From positions 248,001 through 312,000 of the forward strand of contig NZ_JAEKGC010000002.1 of assembly GCF_016405885.1 (NCBI RefSeq): a DNA stretch of 64,000 bases. Direction: 5' to 3'. Source of the stretch: Arthrobacter sp. MSA 4-2. GTDB lineage: Bacteria > Actinomycetota > Actinomycetes > Actinomycetales > Micrococcaceae. Below the pieces are notes generated by a model, which was not told the DNA's origin, made no database searches, and saw only the letters and a program-made list of their open reading frames with translations. Position numbers and translations under genes: made by a program. This document shows positions 18,833-29,309 of the stretch, piece by piece. The stretch's first letter is position 1. Each line of letters starts with the position of its first letter.

Positions 18833-20125
18833 CTACGCGGACTTGGTGCGGCGCTTGGCGACGACGTCGTGCGAAATCAGCGTCGGCTCCGCGCGCTTGG
18901 CGACGACCTCGGCGGTGATGACGACCGATGCGACATCGTCGCGGCTTGGCAGGTCGAACATGACCGGAAGCAGTACTTCCTCCATGATGGCCCGCAGCCC
19001 ACGGGCGCCGGTCCCGCGGTCCAGGGCGAGGTCGGCGATCGCCTCGAGCGCCTTGGGCTCGAAGGACAGGTCGACCCCGTCGAGCAGGAACATCTTCTGG
19101 TACTGCTTCAGCAGCGCGTTCTTGGGCTCGGTGAGGATCTGCATGAGCGCCGGACGGTCAAGGTGGGTCACCGTGGTGATCACCGGAAGCCGGCCGATGA
19201 ACTCGGGGATCAGCCCGAACTTCAGGAGGTCCTCGGGCATGACGTCGCCGTAGCTGACTTCCTCGTTCTTCAGTGAGCTCAGCGGCGCACCGAATCCGAT
19301 GCCCTTCCGGCCGGCCCGCGACCCGATGATCTCCTCGAGGCCGGCGAAGGCGCCAGCCACGATGAACAGCACGTTGGTCGTGTCGATCTGGATGAACTCC
19401 TGGTGGGGGTGCTTGCGCCCGCCCTGCGGCGGAACCGACGCCACGGTCCCCTCGAGGATCTTCAGCAGGGCCTGCTGGACGCCCTCGCCCGAGACATCGC
19501 GGGTGATCGAGGGGTTCTCGCTCTTCCGCGAGATCTTGTCGATCTCGTCGATGTAGATGATGCCCTGCTCGGCCTTCTTCACGTCATAGTCCGCGGCCTG
19601 GATCAGTTTCAGGAGGATGTTCTCGACGTCCTCCCCCACATATCCGGCCTCCGTGAGCGCCGTCGCGTCGGCGACCGCGAACGGCACGTTCAGCCGCCGG
19701 GCGAGGGTCTGGGCCAGATAGGTCTTGCCGCAGCCGGTCGGACCGATCAGCAGGATGTTGGACTTGGCGATCTCCACTTCCTCGGCACCGGGCGTGCCGG
19801 TGAGGGTTCCGGCCGTGCGCGGGGCGCTGCCGGACTGGATCCGCTTGTAGTGGTTGTAGACGGCAACGGCGAGGGAACGCTTCGCGGGCTCCTGGCCCAC
19901 CACGTATTCCTGCAGGAAGTCGAAGATCTCGCGGGGCTTGGGCAGTTCGAACGTGCCGAGGTCCGCGACCTCCGAAAGCTCCTCTTCGATGATCTCGTTG
20001 CAGAGGTCGATGCATTCATCGCAGATGTAGACCCCGGGGCCGGCAATGAGCTTCCGCACCTGCTTCTGGCTTTTTCCACAGAAAGAGCACTTCAGCAGAT
20101 CCGCGCTCTCACCAATGCGAGCCAT
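18833..20125 (-). CDS. clpX: ATP-dependent Clp protease ATP-binding subunit ClpX
   Basis: This 430-residue AAA+ unfoldase delivers substrates to ClpP. The N-terminal C4 zinc finger is [10 protein letters not shown]...CDEC (residues about 14-39). Walker A is [12 protein letters not shown], Walker B is [10 protein letters not shown], and the pore loop and sensor motifs follow ([21 protein letters not shown]). The C-terminal lysine- and arginine-rich tail is typical of actinobacteria. It follows clpP1-clpP2 on the same strand, but a terminator hairpin at 20200-20233 separates it, so its expression is at least partly independent. Confidence 0.96.
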   Translation of the reverse strand: MARIGESADLLKCSFCGKSQKQVRKLIAGPGVYICDECIDLCNEIIEEELSEVADLGTFELPKPREIFDFLQEYVVGQEPAKRSLAVAVYNHYKRIQSGSAPRTAGTLTGTPGAEEVEIAKSNILLIGPTGCGKTYLAQTLARRLNVPFAVADATALTEAGYVGEDVENILLKLIQAADYDVKKAEQGIIYIDEIDKISRKSENPSITRDVSGEGVQQALLKILEGTVASVPPQGGRKHPHQEFIQIDTTNVLFIVAGAFAGLEEIIGSRAGRKGIGFGAPLSSLKNEEVSYGDVMPEDLLKFGLIPEFIGRLPVITTVTHLDRPALMQILTEPKNALLKQYQKMFLLDGVDLSFEPKALEAIADLALDRGTGARGLRAIMEEVLLPVMFDLPSRDDVASVVITAEVVAKRAEPTLISHDVVAKRRTKSA

Positions 20126-20199
20126 GTGTCAGTCCCCTTACGTGGTACTTGGATGCTGTTTCCACTCTAGGCCACATGATCCCGCGATTCAGTACCAAA

Positions 20200-20233
20200 A
20201 TGCCCGTAGTGCCAAACCTGGCACTACGGGCAT
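20200..20233 (-). terminator. Terminator between clpP2 and clpX
   Basis: ATGCCCGTAGTGCCA and its exact complement form a 15-bp stem with a 4-base loop. On the minus strand the stem is followed by TTTTGG. It lies 31 bases after the clpP2 stop. Confidence 0.85.
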
Positions 20234-20263
20234 CGGCGCCGGCCCGGGAGCGGCCGGTGGAGC

Positions 20264-20938
20264 TTACGGCGTGTTGATCATCGGCTGGACCATCTTGCGC
20301 GAGGTCAAAACCTCGTCAACGAGACCGTAGGTGACCGCTTCGGCCGCCGTCAGGATCTTGTCGCGCTCGATGTCGCGGTTGACCTGCTCGGTGTCCCGCC
20401 CGCTGTGCAGGGCGATGGTGTCCTCGAGCCAGGTGCGCATGCGCATCACCTCGTTGGCCTGGATCTCCAGGTCGGAGGCCTGTCCGCCCTGCCCGCCCGA
20501 GAGGGCCGGCTGGTGGATCAGGACGCGGGCGTTCGGCAGCGCCAGGCGCTTGCCGGGCGCACCGGCGGCCAGCAGGACGGCGGCGGCGCTGGCGGCCTGC
20601 CCGAGGCACACCGTCTGCACCTCCGGACGGATGAACTGCATGGTGTCGTAGATCGCCGTCATGGCCGTGAACGACCCGCCGGGCGAGTTGATGTACAGCG
20701 TGATGTCGCGCTCCGGGTCGGTGGACTCGAGCACGAGCAGCTGGGCCATGATGTCATCGGCCGAGGCGTCGTCAACCTGGGTGCCGAGGAAGATGATGCG
20801 GTCCTCGAACAGCTTCGTGTACGGGTCCTGGCGCTTGAAGCCGTAGGGCGTGCGCTCCTCGAACTGCGGCAGGATGTAGCGGCTTGTGGGCATCTGGGGT
20901 GCCTGCGACCCGGCCGTGGCCGAAAAATTGGTGTTCAT
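20264..20938 (-). CDS. clpP2: ATP-dependent Clp protease proteolytic subunit ClpP2
   Basis: This 224-residue peptidase subunit is the second of two adjacent clpP genes, which in actinobacteria form a mixed ClpP1P2 tetradecamer. The catalytic serine lies in [14 protein letters not shown] and the histidine in [33 protein letters not shown] is the typical handle region. The ATG at 20938 is chosen because AGGAG precedes it, whereas the in-frame ATG 16 codons upstream overlaps the clpP1 end region and has no ribosome binding site. It is 48 bases from clpP1 and cotranscribed with it. Confidence 0.95.
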   Translation of the reverse strand: MNTNFSATAGSQAPQMPTSRYILPQFEERTPYGFKRQDPYTKLFEDRIIFLGTQVDDASADDIMAQLLVLESTDPERDITLYINSPGGSFTAMTAIYDTMQFIRPEVQTVCLGQAASAAAVLLAAGAPGKRLALPNARVLIHQPALSGGQGGQASDLEIQANEVMRMRTWLEDTIALHSGRDTEQVNRDIERDKILTAAEAVTYGLVDEVLTSRKMVQPMINTP

Positions 20939-20986
20939 GGGGGTCTCCTGGTGGAAAGGCTGTGAAAGGTAGGAAACTGCAGGCAC

Positions 20987-21610
20987 TTACGGGCGGTGGG
21001 TTCCGCCGCCGCCGGACACCGTGCCGGCGTGAGCCGAGATGTGGTCGAAGAACCCGTACTCGAGGCCTTCCTGGGCGGTGAACCACTTGTCGCGGTCGTT
21101 GTCCTTGAGGATGGTCTCGACGCTCTGGCCGGTCTGCTCGGCAGTCAGCTCAGCCATGACCCGCTTCATGTGGAGGATCAGTTCGGCCTGGATGCGGATG
21201 TCGGAGGCGGTGCCGCCGATGCCACCGGAGGGCTGGTGCATGAGGATGCGCGCGTGGGGGGTGGCGTAGCGCTTGCCCTTGGTGCCGGAGGACAGCAGGA
21301 ACTGGCCCATCGAGGCGGCGAGGCCGGTGGCGACAGTGACCACGTCGTTCGGGATGAACTGCATGGTGTCGTAGATGGCCATGCCCGCGGTCACGGAGCC
21401 GCCGGGCGAGTTGATGTACAGGAAGATGTCCCGCTCCGGGTCCTCCGCCGAGAGCAGCAGGAGCTGGGAGCAGATGATGTTTGCGTTGTCGTCCCGCACC
21501 TCGGAACCGAGCCAGATGATGCGCTCCTTGAGGAGCCGGTTGAAGATGTAGTCATCGCGTCCGCCCGGATCGGCGGTCGCCATGCTGGGGGTGGTTGGTT
21601 CGGTTGCCAT
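20987..21610 (-). CDS. clpP1: ATP-dependent Clp protease proteolytic subunit ClpP1
   Basis: This 207-residue serine peptidase subunit has the active serine in [15 protein letters not shown], the histidine in [12 protein letters not shown] and the Asp-containing [16 protein letters not shown] near the C-terminus. It precedes clpP2 on the same strand. A terminator after tig (21791-21826) isolates the clp block from trigger factor, so the clpP promoter should lie at 21611-21790. Confidence 0.95.
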   Translation of the reverse strand: MATEPTTPSMATADPGGRDDYIFNRLLKERIIWLGSEVRDDNANIICSQLLLLSAEDPERDIFLYINSPGGSVTAGMAIYDTMQFIPNDVVTVATGLAASMGQFLLSSGTKGKRYATPHARILMHQPSGGIGGTASDIRIQAELILHMKRVMAELTAEQTGQSVETILKDNDRDKWFTAQEGLEYGFFDHISAHAGTVSGGGGTHRP

Positions 21611-21790
21611 TCTCGTTAACCTCTCACTCTGGCGGGCGCTTCCCCGAAAGGGGCTGCCCGTCCGTTTGTCTCACATTGGACACTAACCCGGCCCGGCGGA
21701 TTTTTGCTCCTGCTCCGGGAACTGTTCGCTGACGGCGCACCAGCCCGGACGGCTCCTTTCCGGCCGGAATCGGGGCCGCCGGGGCAACGC

Positions 21791-21826
21791 AAAAGACGCC
21801 GCGGCCCGGGGGCCGCGGCGTCTTTT
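21791..21826 (-). terminator. Terminator of tig
   Basis: AAAAGACGCCGCGGCCC pairs with GGGCCGCGGCGTCTTTT around a short loop. On the minus strand it ends in TTTT and lies 21 bases past the tig stop. Confidence 0.88.
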
Positions 21827-21847
21827 CGCGCTGGTGAAACTCGAGGA

Positions 21848-23233
21848 TCAGGCGCGCTGTGCGTCGTCGCCCTCGGTGGGCTCGGCGGCGGGCGCGTCCT
21901 CGACGGTGTCATCGACGTCGACGGTCTCGGTGTCGTCGGCGCCGGGGCGCACGAAGTCGGTGAGATCGACGGCGTCACCGTTGGAGTCGGTGACCTTCGC
22001 CAGTTCGAGGACCTTGGCCAGGGCCTTGCGGCGCCGGACCTCTCCGACGATCATCGGGACCTGGCCGCTGGAGTCGAGCATCTGGGCGAACTGGTTCGGT
22101 TCCATGCCGTACTGGCTGGCGGTCGAGACGATGTAGTCGATCAGTTCGGCCTGGCTGACCGAGACCTCTTCCTTCTCGGCAACCGTGTCGAGGATGATCT
22201 CGTTGCGGAAGGCCCGCTCGGTGTTGGTGCGCACCTCCGCACGGTGCTCCTCGGTGTCGTGCTCTTCGCCGGCGTTGCCGGCGTTCTCGGGCTTGAAGTG
22301 CTGCTCGAGCTGCTCGGTGATGACGGCCTCCGGGACGGGCACCTCGATCATTTCGACCAGCTTGTCGAGGACCTTGTCGCGGGCTTCGACGCCCTGGTCG
22401 ACGATCTTGCTTTCGGCGGCGCGCTTGGTGAGGTCCTCACGCAGCTCGGCTGCGGTGTCGAACTCGCTGGCCAGCTGGGCAAAGTCGTCGTTGACCTCGG
22501 GGAGCTCGCGCTCCTTGACGGCCTTGACGGTGACGGTGACCTCGGCGTCGGCGCCGGAGTGCTCGCCGCCGGCGAGCTTGGTCGCGAAGGTGGCGGACTC
22601 ATCGACGCTCAGGCCCGTGACGGCCTCGTCCATGCCCTCGAGCATGGTGCCTGCGCCGACCTGGTAGGAGAGGTCCTGCGCGGAGTCGACCTCTTCGCCG
22701 TCGACCTTGGCGCTGAGGTCAATCGTCAGGAAGTCCCCGTCCTGGGCCGGGCGGTCGACGGAGTTGAGCGTGCCGAAGCGGCTGCGCAGCTCGTCCACGG
22801 CCTTGTCGACGTCCTCGTCCGATGCCTTGGCGGCCTCGACGGTGACCTCGATGCCCGAGTAGTCGGGCAGTTCGACCTCGGGGCGGATGTCGAGCTCCAC
22901 GGTGAAGACGAGCTGGCCGTCCTTCTTGGCGGGGTCCGGAACCTCGGTGATTTCGACCTCGGGGCGGCTCAGTGGCCGGATCCCGGTCTCCTTGACGGCG
23001 TTCTGGTAGAACCCGTCGAGTCCGTCATTGACGGCGGTCTCGATGACGTAGCCGCGGCCAACGCGCTGGTCGATGAGCTGCTGGGGAACCTTGCCCTTGC
23101 GGAATCCAGGAACCTGCACCTGACCGGCGATCGTCTTGTAAGCCGCGTCGATGTTCGGCCTGAGTTCCTCGAACGGGACCTCGACATTGAGCTTCACCCG
23201 CGTGGGGGAAAGGTTTTCGACAGCGCTCTTCAC
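21848..23233 (-). CDS. tig: Trigger factor (ribosome-associated chaperone and prolyl isomerase)
   Basis: This 461-residue protein binds the ribosome exit tunnel and folds nascent chains. The N-terminal ribosome-binding domain contains the signature [15 protein letters not shown]. The FKBP-type isomerase domain (about residues 155-245) shows [18 protein letters not shown], and a helical C-terminal chaperone domain follows. The GTG at 23233 ([14 protein letters not shown]) is the start because CAGGAG lies just upstream and all known homologues begin here; the longer frame upstream is not conserved. The C-terminus has an acidic, low-complexity tail rich in Asp, Glu and Ala, as in other actinobacteria. 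Confidence 0.95.
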   Translation of the reverse strand: MKSAVENLSPTRVKLNVEVPFEELRPNIDAAYKTIAGQVQVPGFRKGKVPQQLIDQRVGRGYVIETAVNDGLDGFYQNAVKETGIRPLSRPEVEITEVPDPAKKDGQLVFTVELDIRPEVELPDYSGIEVTVEAAKASDEDVDKAVDELRSRFGTLNSVDRPAQDGDFLTIDLSAKVDGEEVDSAQDLSYQVGAGTMLEGMDEAVTGLSVDESATFATKLAGGEHSGADAEVTVTVKAVKERELPEVNDDFAQLASEFDTAAELREDLTKRAAESKIVDQGVEARDKVLDKLVEMIEVPVPEAVITEQLEQHFKPENAGNAGEEHDTEEHRAEVRTNTERAFRNEIILDTVAEKEEVSVSQAELIDYIVSTASQYGMEPNQFAQMLDSSGQVPMIVGEVRRRKALAKVLELAKVTDSNGDAVDLTDFVRPGADDTETVDVDDTVEDAPAAEPTEGDDAQRA

Positions 23234-23323
23234 AGCGTAGGACTCCTGAGTGATTGGGATAGTTTCCGTATTGAAAAACGAGGACTCGGTATCCGAAAAT
23301 ACTAGGGTCTTCGACATACGGAG

Positions 23324-23397
<74 letters not shown>

Positions 23398-23509
23398 AGA
23401 GTGCGAGAGCCAGTCTACGTAACTTTGACCCCCGTTGCACATTTGGCGAATGCAGCCCACCTGTGGTGTAGTTATATGCGTTCCGGAGAGCCTCTGAGGC
23501 CCGGGATCC

Positions 23510-23580
23510 GGGGATGTAGCTTAATGGTAAAGCCTCAGTCTTCCAAACTGATTACGCGGGTTCGATTCCCGTCATCCCCT
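23510..23580 (+). tRNA. tRNA-Gly (TCC anticodon)
   Basis: The acceptor is GGGGATG/CATCCCC, the D-arm GCTTAATGGTAAAGC, the anticodon loop CTTCCAA with TCC, and the T-arm GGTTCGATTCC. CCA is not encoded. It diverges from tRNA-Pro, and a strong terminator follows after ten bases. Confidence 0.93.
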
Positions 23581-23590
23581 CGGAAACGAC

Positions 23591-23624
23591 AACACCCGGA
23601 CGTCTTAGACGTCCGGGTGTTTTT
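23591..23624 (+). terminator. Terminator after tRNA-Gly
   Basis: AACACCCGGACGTC and GACGTCCGGGTGTT make a 14-bp stem with a TTA loop and a following T-run. Confidence 0.9.
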
Positions 23625-23677
23625 GTGTGCGCTGCGGGTGCGGCCGGGCCGGCGGGCCCAGTCGCGGGCCGGCGGGC

Positions 23678-24151
23678 CTAGTCGGGGACGTCCCCGGTGG
23701 CCTCGTAGTCGGCGATCTTGCCGATGCGGCGCACGTGGCGGCTGTCATTGCTGAACGGCTCGGCGAGGAACGCCTCGATGATCGAGGCCGCCTCCTCGAC
23801 GCTGTGCTGGCGGCCGCCGACGGCGATGACGTTCGCGTCGTTGTGGTTGCGGGCCAGCCGGGCGGTGTCGAGGTTCCAGGCCAGGGCGGCGCGGATGCCG
23901 CGCACCTTGTTGGCGGCGATCTGCTCGCCGTTGCCGGACCCGCCCAGCACGATCCCGAGCGCCTCCACACCTGCGGCCTGGTCGGCGACGACGGCGAGGG
24001 CGGCGTTGATGCAGAAGCGCGGGTAGTCGTCCTCGGGGTCGTACTCGGTCGGGCCGTGGTCGAGCACGTCGTAGCCGGCGGCGCCGAGGTGGCCGACAAG
24101 GTGGGCGCTGAGCTCCATCCCTGCATGATCTGTGGCGAGGTGGACACGCAT
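23678..24151 (-). CDS. rpiB: Ribose-5-phosphate isomerase B
   Basis: This 157-residue LacAB/RpiB-family isomerase interconverts ribose 5-phosphate and ribulose 5-phosphate. The N-terminal MRVHLATDHAGMEL (Asp and His of the phosphate and ring-opening site), YDVLDHGP and the anion hole GGSGNGEQIAANK are typical. Where many RpiBs have a reactive cysteine, this sequence has Ser (GGSGNG), as expected for the actinobacterial type. The ATG at 24151 is preferred over the TTG two codons upstream because homology begins there. Confidence 0.9.
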   Translation of the reverse strand: MRVHLATDHAGMELSAHLVGHLGAAGYDVLDHGPTEYDPEDDYPRFCINAALAVVADQAAGVEALGIVLGGSGNGEQIAANKVRGIRAALAWNLDTARLARNHNDANVIAVGGRQHSVEEAASIIEAFLAEPFSNDSRHVRRIGKIADYEATGDVPD

Positions 24152-24382
24152 GAGCAATCCGTTCGGTCGGGGGTGATTCCGCCTTCTAGCCTACTGCTCC
24201 GGCACCGCCGCGTTGTCTCCCCCGGTTCCGGCCACCGCCTCCGCGCGGCCTCCCGTTCCCCGGCAGCGCTGGGCCGGGAACCCCGAAGGGAGGTGCTTAA
24301 AAGGAAAAAGTGAGAGAATACGAAACGCTGCGCAGGGCGACCCCGACGCGGCGTCCTTGTTCCCCACCCTGGAGGCGACCCC

Positions 24383-26944
24383 TTGCCCGGCATGAACCTG
24401 ACGCGCAGCGAAGCCAGCGTCCGCTCCGAACTCCTGCAAGTCCACTCCTACGACATCAACCTTGACCTGATGCGCGGGGAGCGCGTGTTCGGTTCGAGGA
24501 CGGTGATCCGCTTCGATGCGGTCCAGGGCGCCTCAACGTTCATCGATGCCGTGACGGACACGGTGCAACGCGTGAGCCTCAACGGCGTGGAACTCGATCC
24601 CGCCTCGGTCGCCGACGGGCACCGCATCGCGCTGCCGGACCTCGCCGCCTCCAACGAGCTCGTTGTCGACGCCGACATGCTGTATATGAACACGGGCGAG
24701 GGGCTTCACCGCTTCGTCGACCCTGTGGACGGCGAGGTGTACCTCTACACCCAGTTCGAGGTTCCTGACTCCCGGCGCGTGTTCGCGGTGTTCGAGCAGC
24801 CCGACCTGAAGTCGACCTTCCGCTTCACCGTCACCGCGCCGCCGCACTGGGATGTCATCTCCAACTCCCCCACCCCCGAGCCGGTCGCCGCCGCCGCTGC
24901 CGGTGAGGAACCGGCACGCTCCACCTGGTCGTTCGAACCGACGCCGGTCATGTCCTCCTACGTCACCGCCCTGATCGCCGGGCCGTACCAGGCGGTGCGC
25001 AGCGAACTGACGAGCGCGGACGGGCGCACCATCCCGCTTGGGGTCTTCGCCCGCCGATCCCTCATGCAGCACCTCGACGCCGAGAACATCTTCAAGCTCA
25101 CCCGCCAGGGCTTCGAGTTCTACGAGAAGCAGTTCGGCACGCCCTACCCGTTCGAGAAGTACGACCAGCTGTTCGTCCCGGAGTTCAACGCCGGGGCCAT
25201 GGAAAACGCCGGCGCGGTGACGTTCGTCGAGACTTACGTCTTCCGCTCCCGCGTCCCCGAGGCCACGGTCGAACGCCGGGCCATCACCATCCTTCACGAG
25301 CTGGCCCACATGTGGTTCGGCGACCTCGTCACCATGAAGTGGTGGAACGACCTGTGGCTCAACGAGTCCTTCGCCGAGTACATGTCGACCCTGGCCGCCG
25401 CGGAGGCGACGGAGTTCACCCAGTCCTGGACCACGTTCGCCTCGCTCGAGAAGTCCTGGGCGTACCGCCAGGACCAGCTGCCCTCAACGCACCCGATCGT
25501 CGCCGAGATCAAGGACCTCGATGACGTCCAGGTGAACTTCGACGGCATCACCTATGCCAAGGGCGCTTCGGTGCTCAAGCAGCTGGTCGCCTGGGTGGGC
25601 CAGGAGAAGTTCATGGAGGGCGTGCGCGAGTACTTCTCCCGGCACTCCTGGAAGAACACCGAACTTAAGGACCTGCTCGTCGAACTCGAAAAGGCCAGCG
25701 GACGCGACCTCACCCAGTGGTCCTCGCTGTGGCTCGAGACCGCGGGCGTGAACACCCTGCGCCCCGAGTTCACCGTGACCGAGGACGGGGTGATCACCGC
25801 CTTCTCCATCGCGCAGTCAGCGCCCGAGGACTACCCCACCATCCGCCCGCACCGCCTCGCCGTCGGCTTCTACGACCTCGACGACGAAGGCAGGCTGACC
25901 CGGGTGGCCCGCATGGAGCTCGACGTCGACGGTGAGCGCACCGAGGTGCCCGAGGCCGTCGGGCAGCGCCAGCCCGCCCTGGTCCTGCTGAACGACGACG
26001 ACCTCGCCTACGCCAAGATTCGCCTTGACCCGGCGTCGCTGCGCACCTCCATCCGGCACCTGCGCAACTTCGCCGATTCCCTCGCCCGCACCCTCGTGTG
26101 GGGCTCGGCCTGGGACGCGGCGCGGGACGGCGAGACGCCGGCGCGGAACTACGTCGAACTGATCATGCAGAACATCGGCGAGGAATCCGATTCCTCGGTG
26201 GTCCTCGTGCTGCTCCGCCAGCTGGCCGCCACGCTCACGTTCTACGTCAACCCCGAGGACCGGCAGGCCATGAGCGACGCCGTGGCCGACAGCCTGCTCG
26301 AACTCTCCGAGGCGGCAGGGCCCGGGTCGGACTCGCAGCTCCAGTTCATCAAGGCGTTTGCCACCCATGCCCGGACCGACGCCCAGCTCGACGTCGTCGA
26401 GGCGATCCTGACCGGCACGTCCGTCCCCGAAGGGCTGACGGTCGACTCGGACCTCCGCTGGGAGCTGCTCACCTCACTCGTCGCCGGGGGCCGGTACGGG
26501 CACGAGCAGATCGACGCCGAACTCGAGGTCGACTCCACGGCGACCGGCCAGCTCGCGGCCGCCCTGGCACGCGCCGCGGTGCCGACCGCGGAGGCCAAGG
26601 CCGACGCCTGGAGCGCCATCGTGGAGCGCAGCGACCTGCCCAACGCCGCCCAGCGGTCGGCGATCCAGGGCTTCACCCGCGTCCACGACACCGCGCTGCT
26701 CGAGCCGTACGCCGCGGAATACTTCGACTCGGTACGGGAGGTCTGGGACTCGCGCACCTACGAGATCGCCCAGCAGATCGTCGTCGGCCTGTACCCCTCG
26801 AGGCTCGTCTCCGAGGACACGCTCGAGCGGACCGACGCGTTCCTGGCCGAACTCGGTGACGAGATTCCGTCGCTGCGGCGCCTGATCCTCGAGAACCGCG
26901 ACGGCGTGCAGCGGGCGCTGCGCGCCCAGGCCGTGGACCAGTAG
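24383..26944 (+). CDS. pepN: Aminopeptidase N (M1 family)
   Basis: This 853-residue zinc metallopeptidase removes N-terminal residues from peptides in the cytosol. The substrate-binding exopeptidase motif is GAMENAGAVTF (about residue 272) and the zinc site is HELAHMWFGDLV with the second Glu in NESFAEY. A long C-terminal ERAP1-like helical domain completes the usual length. The start is TTG at 24383, because GGAGG stands seven bases before it; an ATG three codons later would be too far from that site. OsmC begins four bases after the stop, so the two are cotranscribed. Confidence 0.93.
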   Translation: MPGMNLTRSEASVRSELLQVHSYDINLDLMRGERVFGSRTVIRFDAVQGASTFIDAVTDTVQRVSLNGVELDPASVADGHRIALPDLAASNELVVDADMLYMNTGEGLHRFVDPVDGEVYLYTQFEVPDSRRVFAVFEQPDLKSTFRFTVTAPPHWDVISNSPTPEPVAAAAAGEEPARSTWSFEPTPVMSSYVTALIAGPYQAVRSELTSADGRTIPLGVFARRSLMQHLDAENIFKLTRQGFEFYEKQFGTPYPFEKYDQLFVPEFNAGAMENAGAVTFVETYVFRSRVPEATVERRAITILHELAHMWFGDLVTMKWWNDLWLNESFAEYMSTLAAAEATEFTQSWTTFASLEKSWAYRQDQLPSTHPIVAEIKDLDDVQVNFDGITYAKGASVLKQLVAWVGQEKFMEGVREYFSRHSWKNTELKDLLVELEKASGRDLTQWSSLWLETAGVNTLRPEFTVTEDGVITAFSIAQSAPEDYPTIRPHRLAVGFYDLDDEGRLTRVARMELDVDGERTEVPEAVGQRQPALVLLNDDDLAYAKIRLDPASLRTSIRHLRNFADSLARTLVWGSAWDAARDGETPARNYVELIMQNIGEESDSSVVLVLLRQLAATLTFYVNPEDRQAMSDAVADSLLELSEAAGPGSDSQLQFIKAFATHARTDAQLDVVEAILTGTSVPEGLTVDSDLRWELLTSLVAGGRYGHEQIDAELEVDSTATGQLAAALARAAVPTAEAKADAWSAIVERSDLPNAAQRSAIQGFTRVHDTALLEPYAAEYFDSVREVWDSRTYEIAQQIVVGLYPSRLVSEDTLERTDAFLAELGDEIPSLRRLILENRDGVQRALRAQAVDQ

Positions 26945-26947
26945 CCC

Positions 26948-27436
26948 GTGAACCTCTCCGAACACCGATACAACGTGTCGGTGAAGTGGACGGGGAACCT
27001 CGGCACCGGAACCTCGGGCTACCGGGACTACAGCCGGGAGAACGAGGTCACCGCCCCCGGGCTGCCGCTCCTTCCGGGCACCGCCGATCCGACCTTCCAC
27101 GGGCAGAAGGACCGGTGGAACCCGGAGCAGCTGCTGCTGGCCGCCCTGTCCCAGTGCCACCTGCTGTCCTACCTCCACGTGGCGGTGAAGGCGGGGGTGA
27201 CAGTGACCGCCTACGACGACGACGCCGAAGGCTTCATGCGGCTCAACCGCGACGGCACCGGCGAATTCACCCGCGTTCTCCTCCGTCCCCGGGTGACAGT
27301 CGCCTCACCGGAGGACGTCGAGAAGGCCACCGGAATCCACGCCCAGGCCGCTGCGACGTGCTTCATCGCCCGTTCGGTGAACTTCCCGGTCGACCATGAA
27401 CCCGTCACGGTCCTCGCGGACCCGGCGGTAGCCTAA
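26948..27436 (+). CDS. OsmC-family peroxiredoxin
   Basis: This 162-residue protein fits the OsmC/Ohr superfamily, thiol peroxidases that reduce organic hydroperoxides in the cytosol. Both expected cysteines are present: LSQCHLLSYLH in the central helix and AATCFIARSVNFPV in the C-terminal half. The GTG at 26948 follows the pepN stop directly, which suggests coupling. The segment DRWNPEQLLLAALSQCH is the classical OsmC helix. It resembles the YhfA/OsmC-like subgroup more than Ohr. Confidence 0.85.
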   Translation: MNLSEHRYNVSVKWTGNLGTGTSGYRDYSRENEVTAPGLPLLPGTADPTFHGQKDRWNPEQLLLAALSQCHLLSYLHVAVKAGVTVTAYDDDAEGFMRLNRDGTGEFTRVLLRPRVTVASPEDVEKATGIHAQAAATCFIARSVNFPVDHEPVTVLADPAVA

Positions 27437-27515
27437 TAACAGCAGCGCCGCCGGGCACCCGCACCGGGCGGGAGCTGGCCCCGCGGCACCCACGAAGGAA
27501 GCAGCAAACACCGGC

Positions 27516-28139
27516 ATGGATCTTTTTCCGGAGCTCGGCTACGGCGGGCGTGTCATCGGCGCCGTCCTCATCCTGATCGCCGCCCTCCTCCTCTGGCTCA
27601 TCGTCCGCTACCTGGTGCACCGTTCGGTGACCCGGGTCCGGAACGGGTACAACGTCTTCAAGAAGCCCCATTTCCGGTGGGCACAGCCCGTGCTCCGCTC
27701 CCTGGACACGGGCCGGCGCAGCCAGCGGGCCGAAACCATCGGCGGACTCCTCACCAGCGTCGCCGGCGTGAGCCTTGCCACCGTCGCCATCATGATGGCG
27801 CTGGGGGAACTGGGCCTGAACATCGGCCCGATCCTGGCCAGCGTCGGGATTGTCGGCATCGCCATCGGTTTCGGTGCCCGGGAGGTCATCCGGGACGCGT
27901 TCCTCGGTTTCTTCATCACCATCGAGGACCAGTACGGTATCGGGGACACCATCGAGATCGGCGAGACCGTTGGCGTGGTGCAGTCCGTCGGCCTGCGCAT
28001 CACGCGCATGGTCGATGCGAACGGTGCCATCTGGTACGTGCGCAACGGCGACATCACCAAGGTGGGCAACCGCTCGCAGGGAAACTACATCGAGCCGGCG
28101 CAGGCGGACCAGCCGGAGACGGCAGGAGAGAAGCCATGA
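27516..28139 (+). CDS. Small mechanosensitive ion channel, MscS family
   Basis: This 207-residue membrane protein has an N-terminal helix ([20 protein letters not shown]), a second pair of helices, then the pore-lining region [19 protein letters not shown] and the MscS beta-domain start [18 protein letters not shown]. The C-terminal vestibule is much shorter than in E. coli MscS (286 residues), ending soon after the beta domain. It would release solutes on hypo-osmotic shock. Its stop overlaps the globin start (ATGA), so the two are translationally coupled. Confidence 0.87.
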   Translation: MDLFPELGYGGRVIGAVLILIAALLLWLIVRYLVHRSVTRVRNGYNVFKKPHFRWAQPVLRSLDTGRRSQRAETIGGLLTSVAGVSLATVAIMMALGELGLNIGPILASVGIVGIAIGFGAREVIRDAFLGFFITIEDQYGIGDTIEIGETVGVVQSVGLRITRMVDANGAIWYVRNGDITKVGNRSQGNYIEPAQADQPETAGEKP

Positions 28140-28618
28140 CCGAACCCGAGCCGATGCTCCAGGAGACCATCCCGCTGACGCCGGGCCGCCCGTCCCTGCC
28201 GGCGGACCGGGTGATCCAGGTCGGGCAGGGCTTCACCCAGCCCGACTACAACTTCTACGAGGCGGTCGGCGGCCACCCCACCTTCGTGAAGCTGATCGAC
28301 GTCTTCTACGACGGCGTGGCCCAGGACGAGATCCTGCGGCCCATGTACCCGGAGGAGGACCTCGGGCCGGCCAAGGAGCGCCTGCTGCTGTTCCTTGAGC
28401 AGTACTGGGGCGGGCCGAAGACCTACGGCGAGCAGCGCGGACACCCGAGGCTGCGCATGCGCCACATTCCCTTCCAGGTCACCCCCAAGGCCCGCGACGC
28501 CTGGCTCCGCCACATGCGCGCCGCCGTCGACTCCCTGGACCTCGCTCCCCTGCACGAAGCGACCCTGTGGGACTACCTCGACCGGGCGGCGCAGTCCATG
28601 GTGAACGCCGCGGATTGA
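28136..28618 (+). CDS. Truncated hemoglobin, group II (GlbO-like)
   Basis: This 160-residue protein carries a 2-on-2 globin domain from about residue 35. It shows [22 protein letters not shown], the group II features [24 protein letters not shown] (with the YWGG motif), the proximal His in [11 protein letters not shown], and [11 protein letters not shown]. GlbO proteins bind O2/NO and act in redox defence. The N-terminal 30 residues are a non-globin extension. It overlaps mscS by four bases, forming a stress-related run with OsmC and pepN. Confidence 0.9.
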   Translation: MTEPEPMLQETIPLTPGRPSLPADRVIQVGQGFTQPDYNFYEAVGGHPTFVKLIDVFYDGVAQDEILRPMYPEEDLGPAKERLLLFLEQYWGGPKTYGEQRGHPRLRMRHIPFQVTPKARDAWLRHMRAAVDSLDLAPLHEATLWDYLDRAAQSMVNAAD

Positions 28619-28643
28619 CCGCAGGCGTGCCTCTCGAGGGCGT

Positions 28644-29309
28644 TTAGAGCACCGCGGCGGCACGCACCAGCACGTGGCCCCGCGACGTGCTCAGCCGGGT
28701 CCACCGGCCGTTGGTGAACAGCGACGGGGTTTCACCGTCGGCGAGGAACCCCAGGGCGAAGGCGCCGAAGGCGGCTCCCGCCGGCAGGCCCGCGGGGGCT
28801 CCGGGGATCGCCTTCCCCCACACCGTGCCGCGCCGGTTGTTGACCATCAGCGCTCCCGCGCGGTCGGGAAGGCTGCCGGCGACGTCGGCGATCCCCGTCC
28901 TTGCCGCCTCTTCGAGAACATCGGTGGCAAGCGTCCCAGCGGGCTCCCAGCCGGCGCGGGGCGGCAGCACCCCGGCCCAGTTCTGCCGCAGTGTCGTCGT
29001 CGGGACGGCGAAGACGACGTCGTCCCGCATGTGCGCCAGCCGGTCGGAGACCGAGGCAAGCGCCACCGTCACATCGACCCGGGCCGGCTCGGCGAGGGGC
29101 ATGGTGCGCAGTCCCAGCACCGTGGGGATCGCCTCGCCGAGCACAGCAGGACGCAGCATGCAGACGTAGGCCGCCAGGACGCTTCCCGAGGCCTGCAGCC
29201 GTACGGCGCCGTCGTCGGTTGACCGCGCCCGCGCCGTGAAGGTGCGCAGGTCGGCCGAGACCTGGGCATCGGGGAAGACGAGATGCGTTGACTCGAGTGC
29301 CGCCGTCAC
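28644..29309 (-). CDS. Conserved actinobacterial protein of unknown function
   Basis: This 221-residue protein is unknown to me by name. It has no signal peptide, membrane segment or clear catalytic motif. Visible features are a possible beta-rich N-terminal half (STHLVFPDAQVSADLRTF), an Ala/Gly-rich region and the C-terminal TNGRWTRLSTSRGHVLVRAA. Codon use matches the chromosomal neighbours. It converges on the globin gene (26-base gap) and diverges from the thioesterase, with 283 bases between the two starts and no recognisable feature there. Confidence 0.6.
   Translation of the reverse strand: MTAALESTHLVFPDAQVSADLRTFTARARSTDDGAVRLQASGSVLAAYVCMLRPAVLGEAIPTVLGLRTMPLAEPARVDVTVALASVSDRLAHMRDDVVFAVPTTTLRQNWAGVLPPRAGWEPAGTLATDVLEEAARTGIADVAGSLPDRAGALMVNNRRGTVWGKAIPGAPAGLPAGAAFGAFALGFLADGETPSLFTNGRWTRLSTSRGHVLVRAAAVL

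Noticed and set aside
23234-23317. Extended start for trigger factor at 23317
   Set aside because: The additional 28 residues are not part of any trigger factor that I know, and CAGGAG positions the GTG at 23233.
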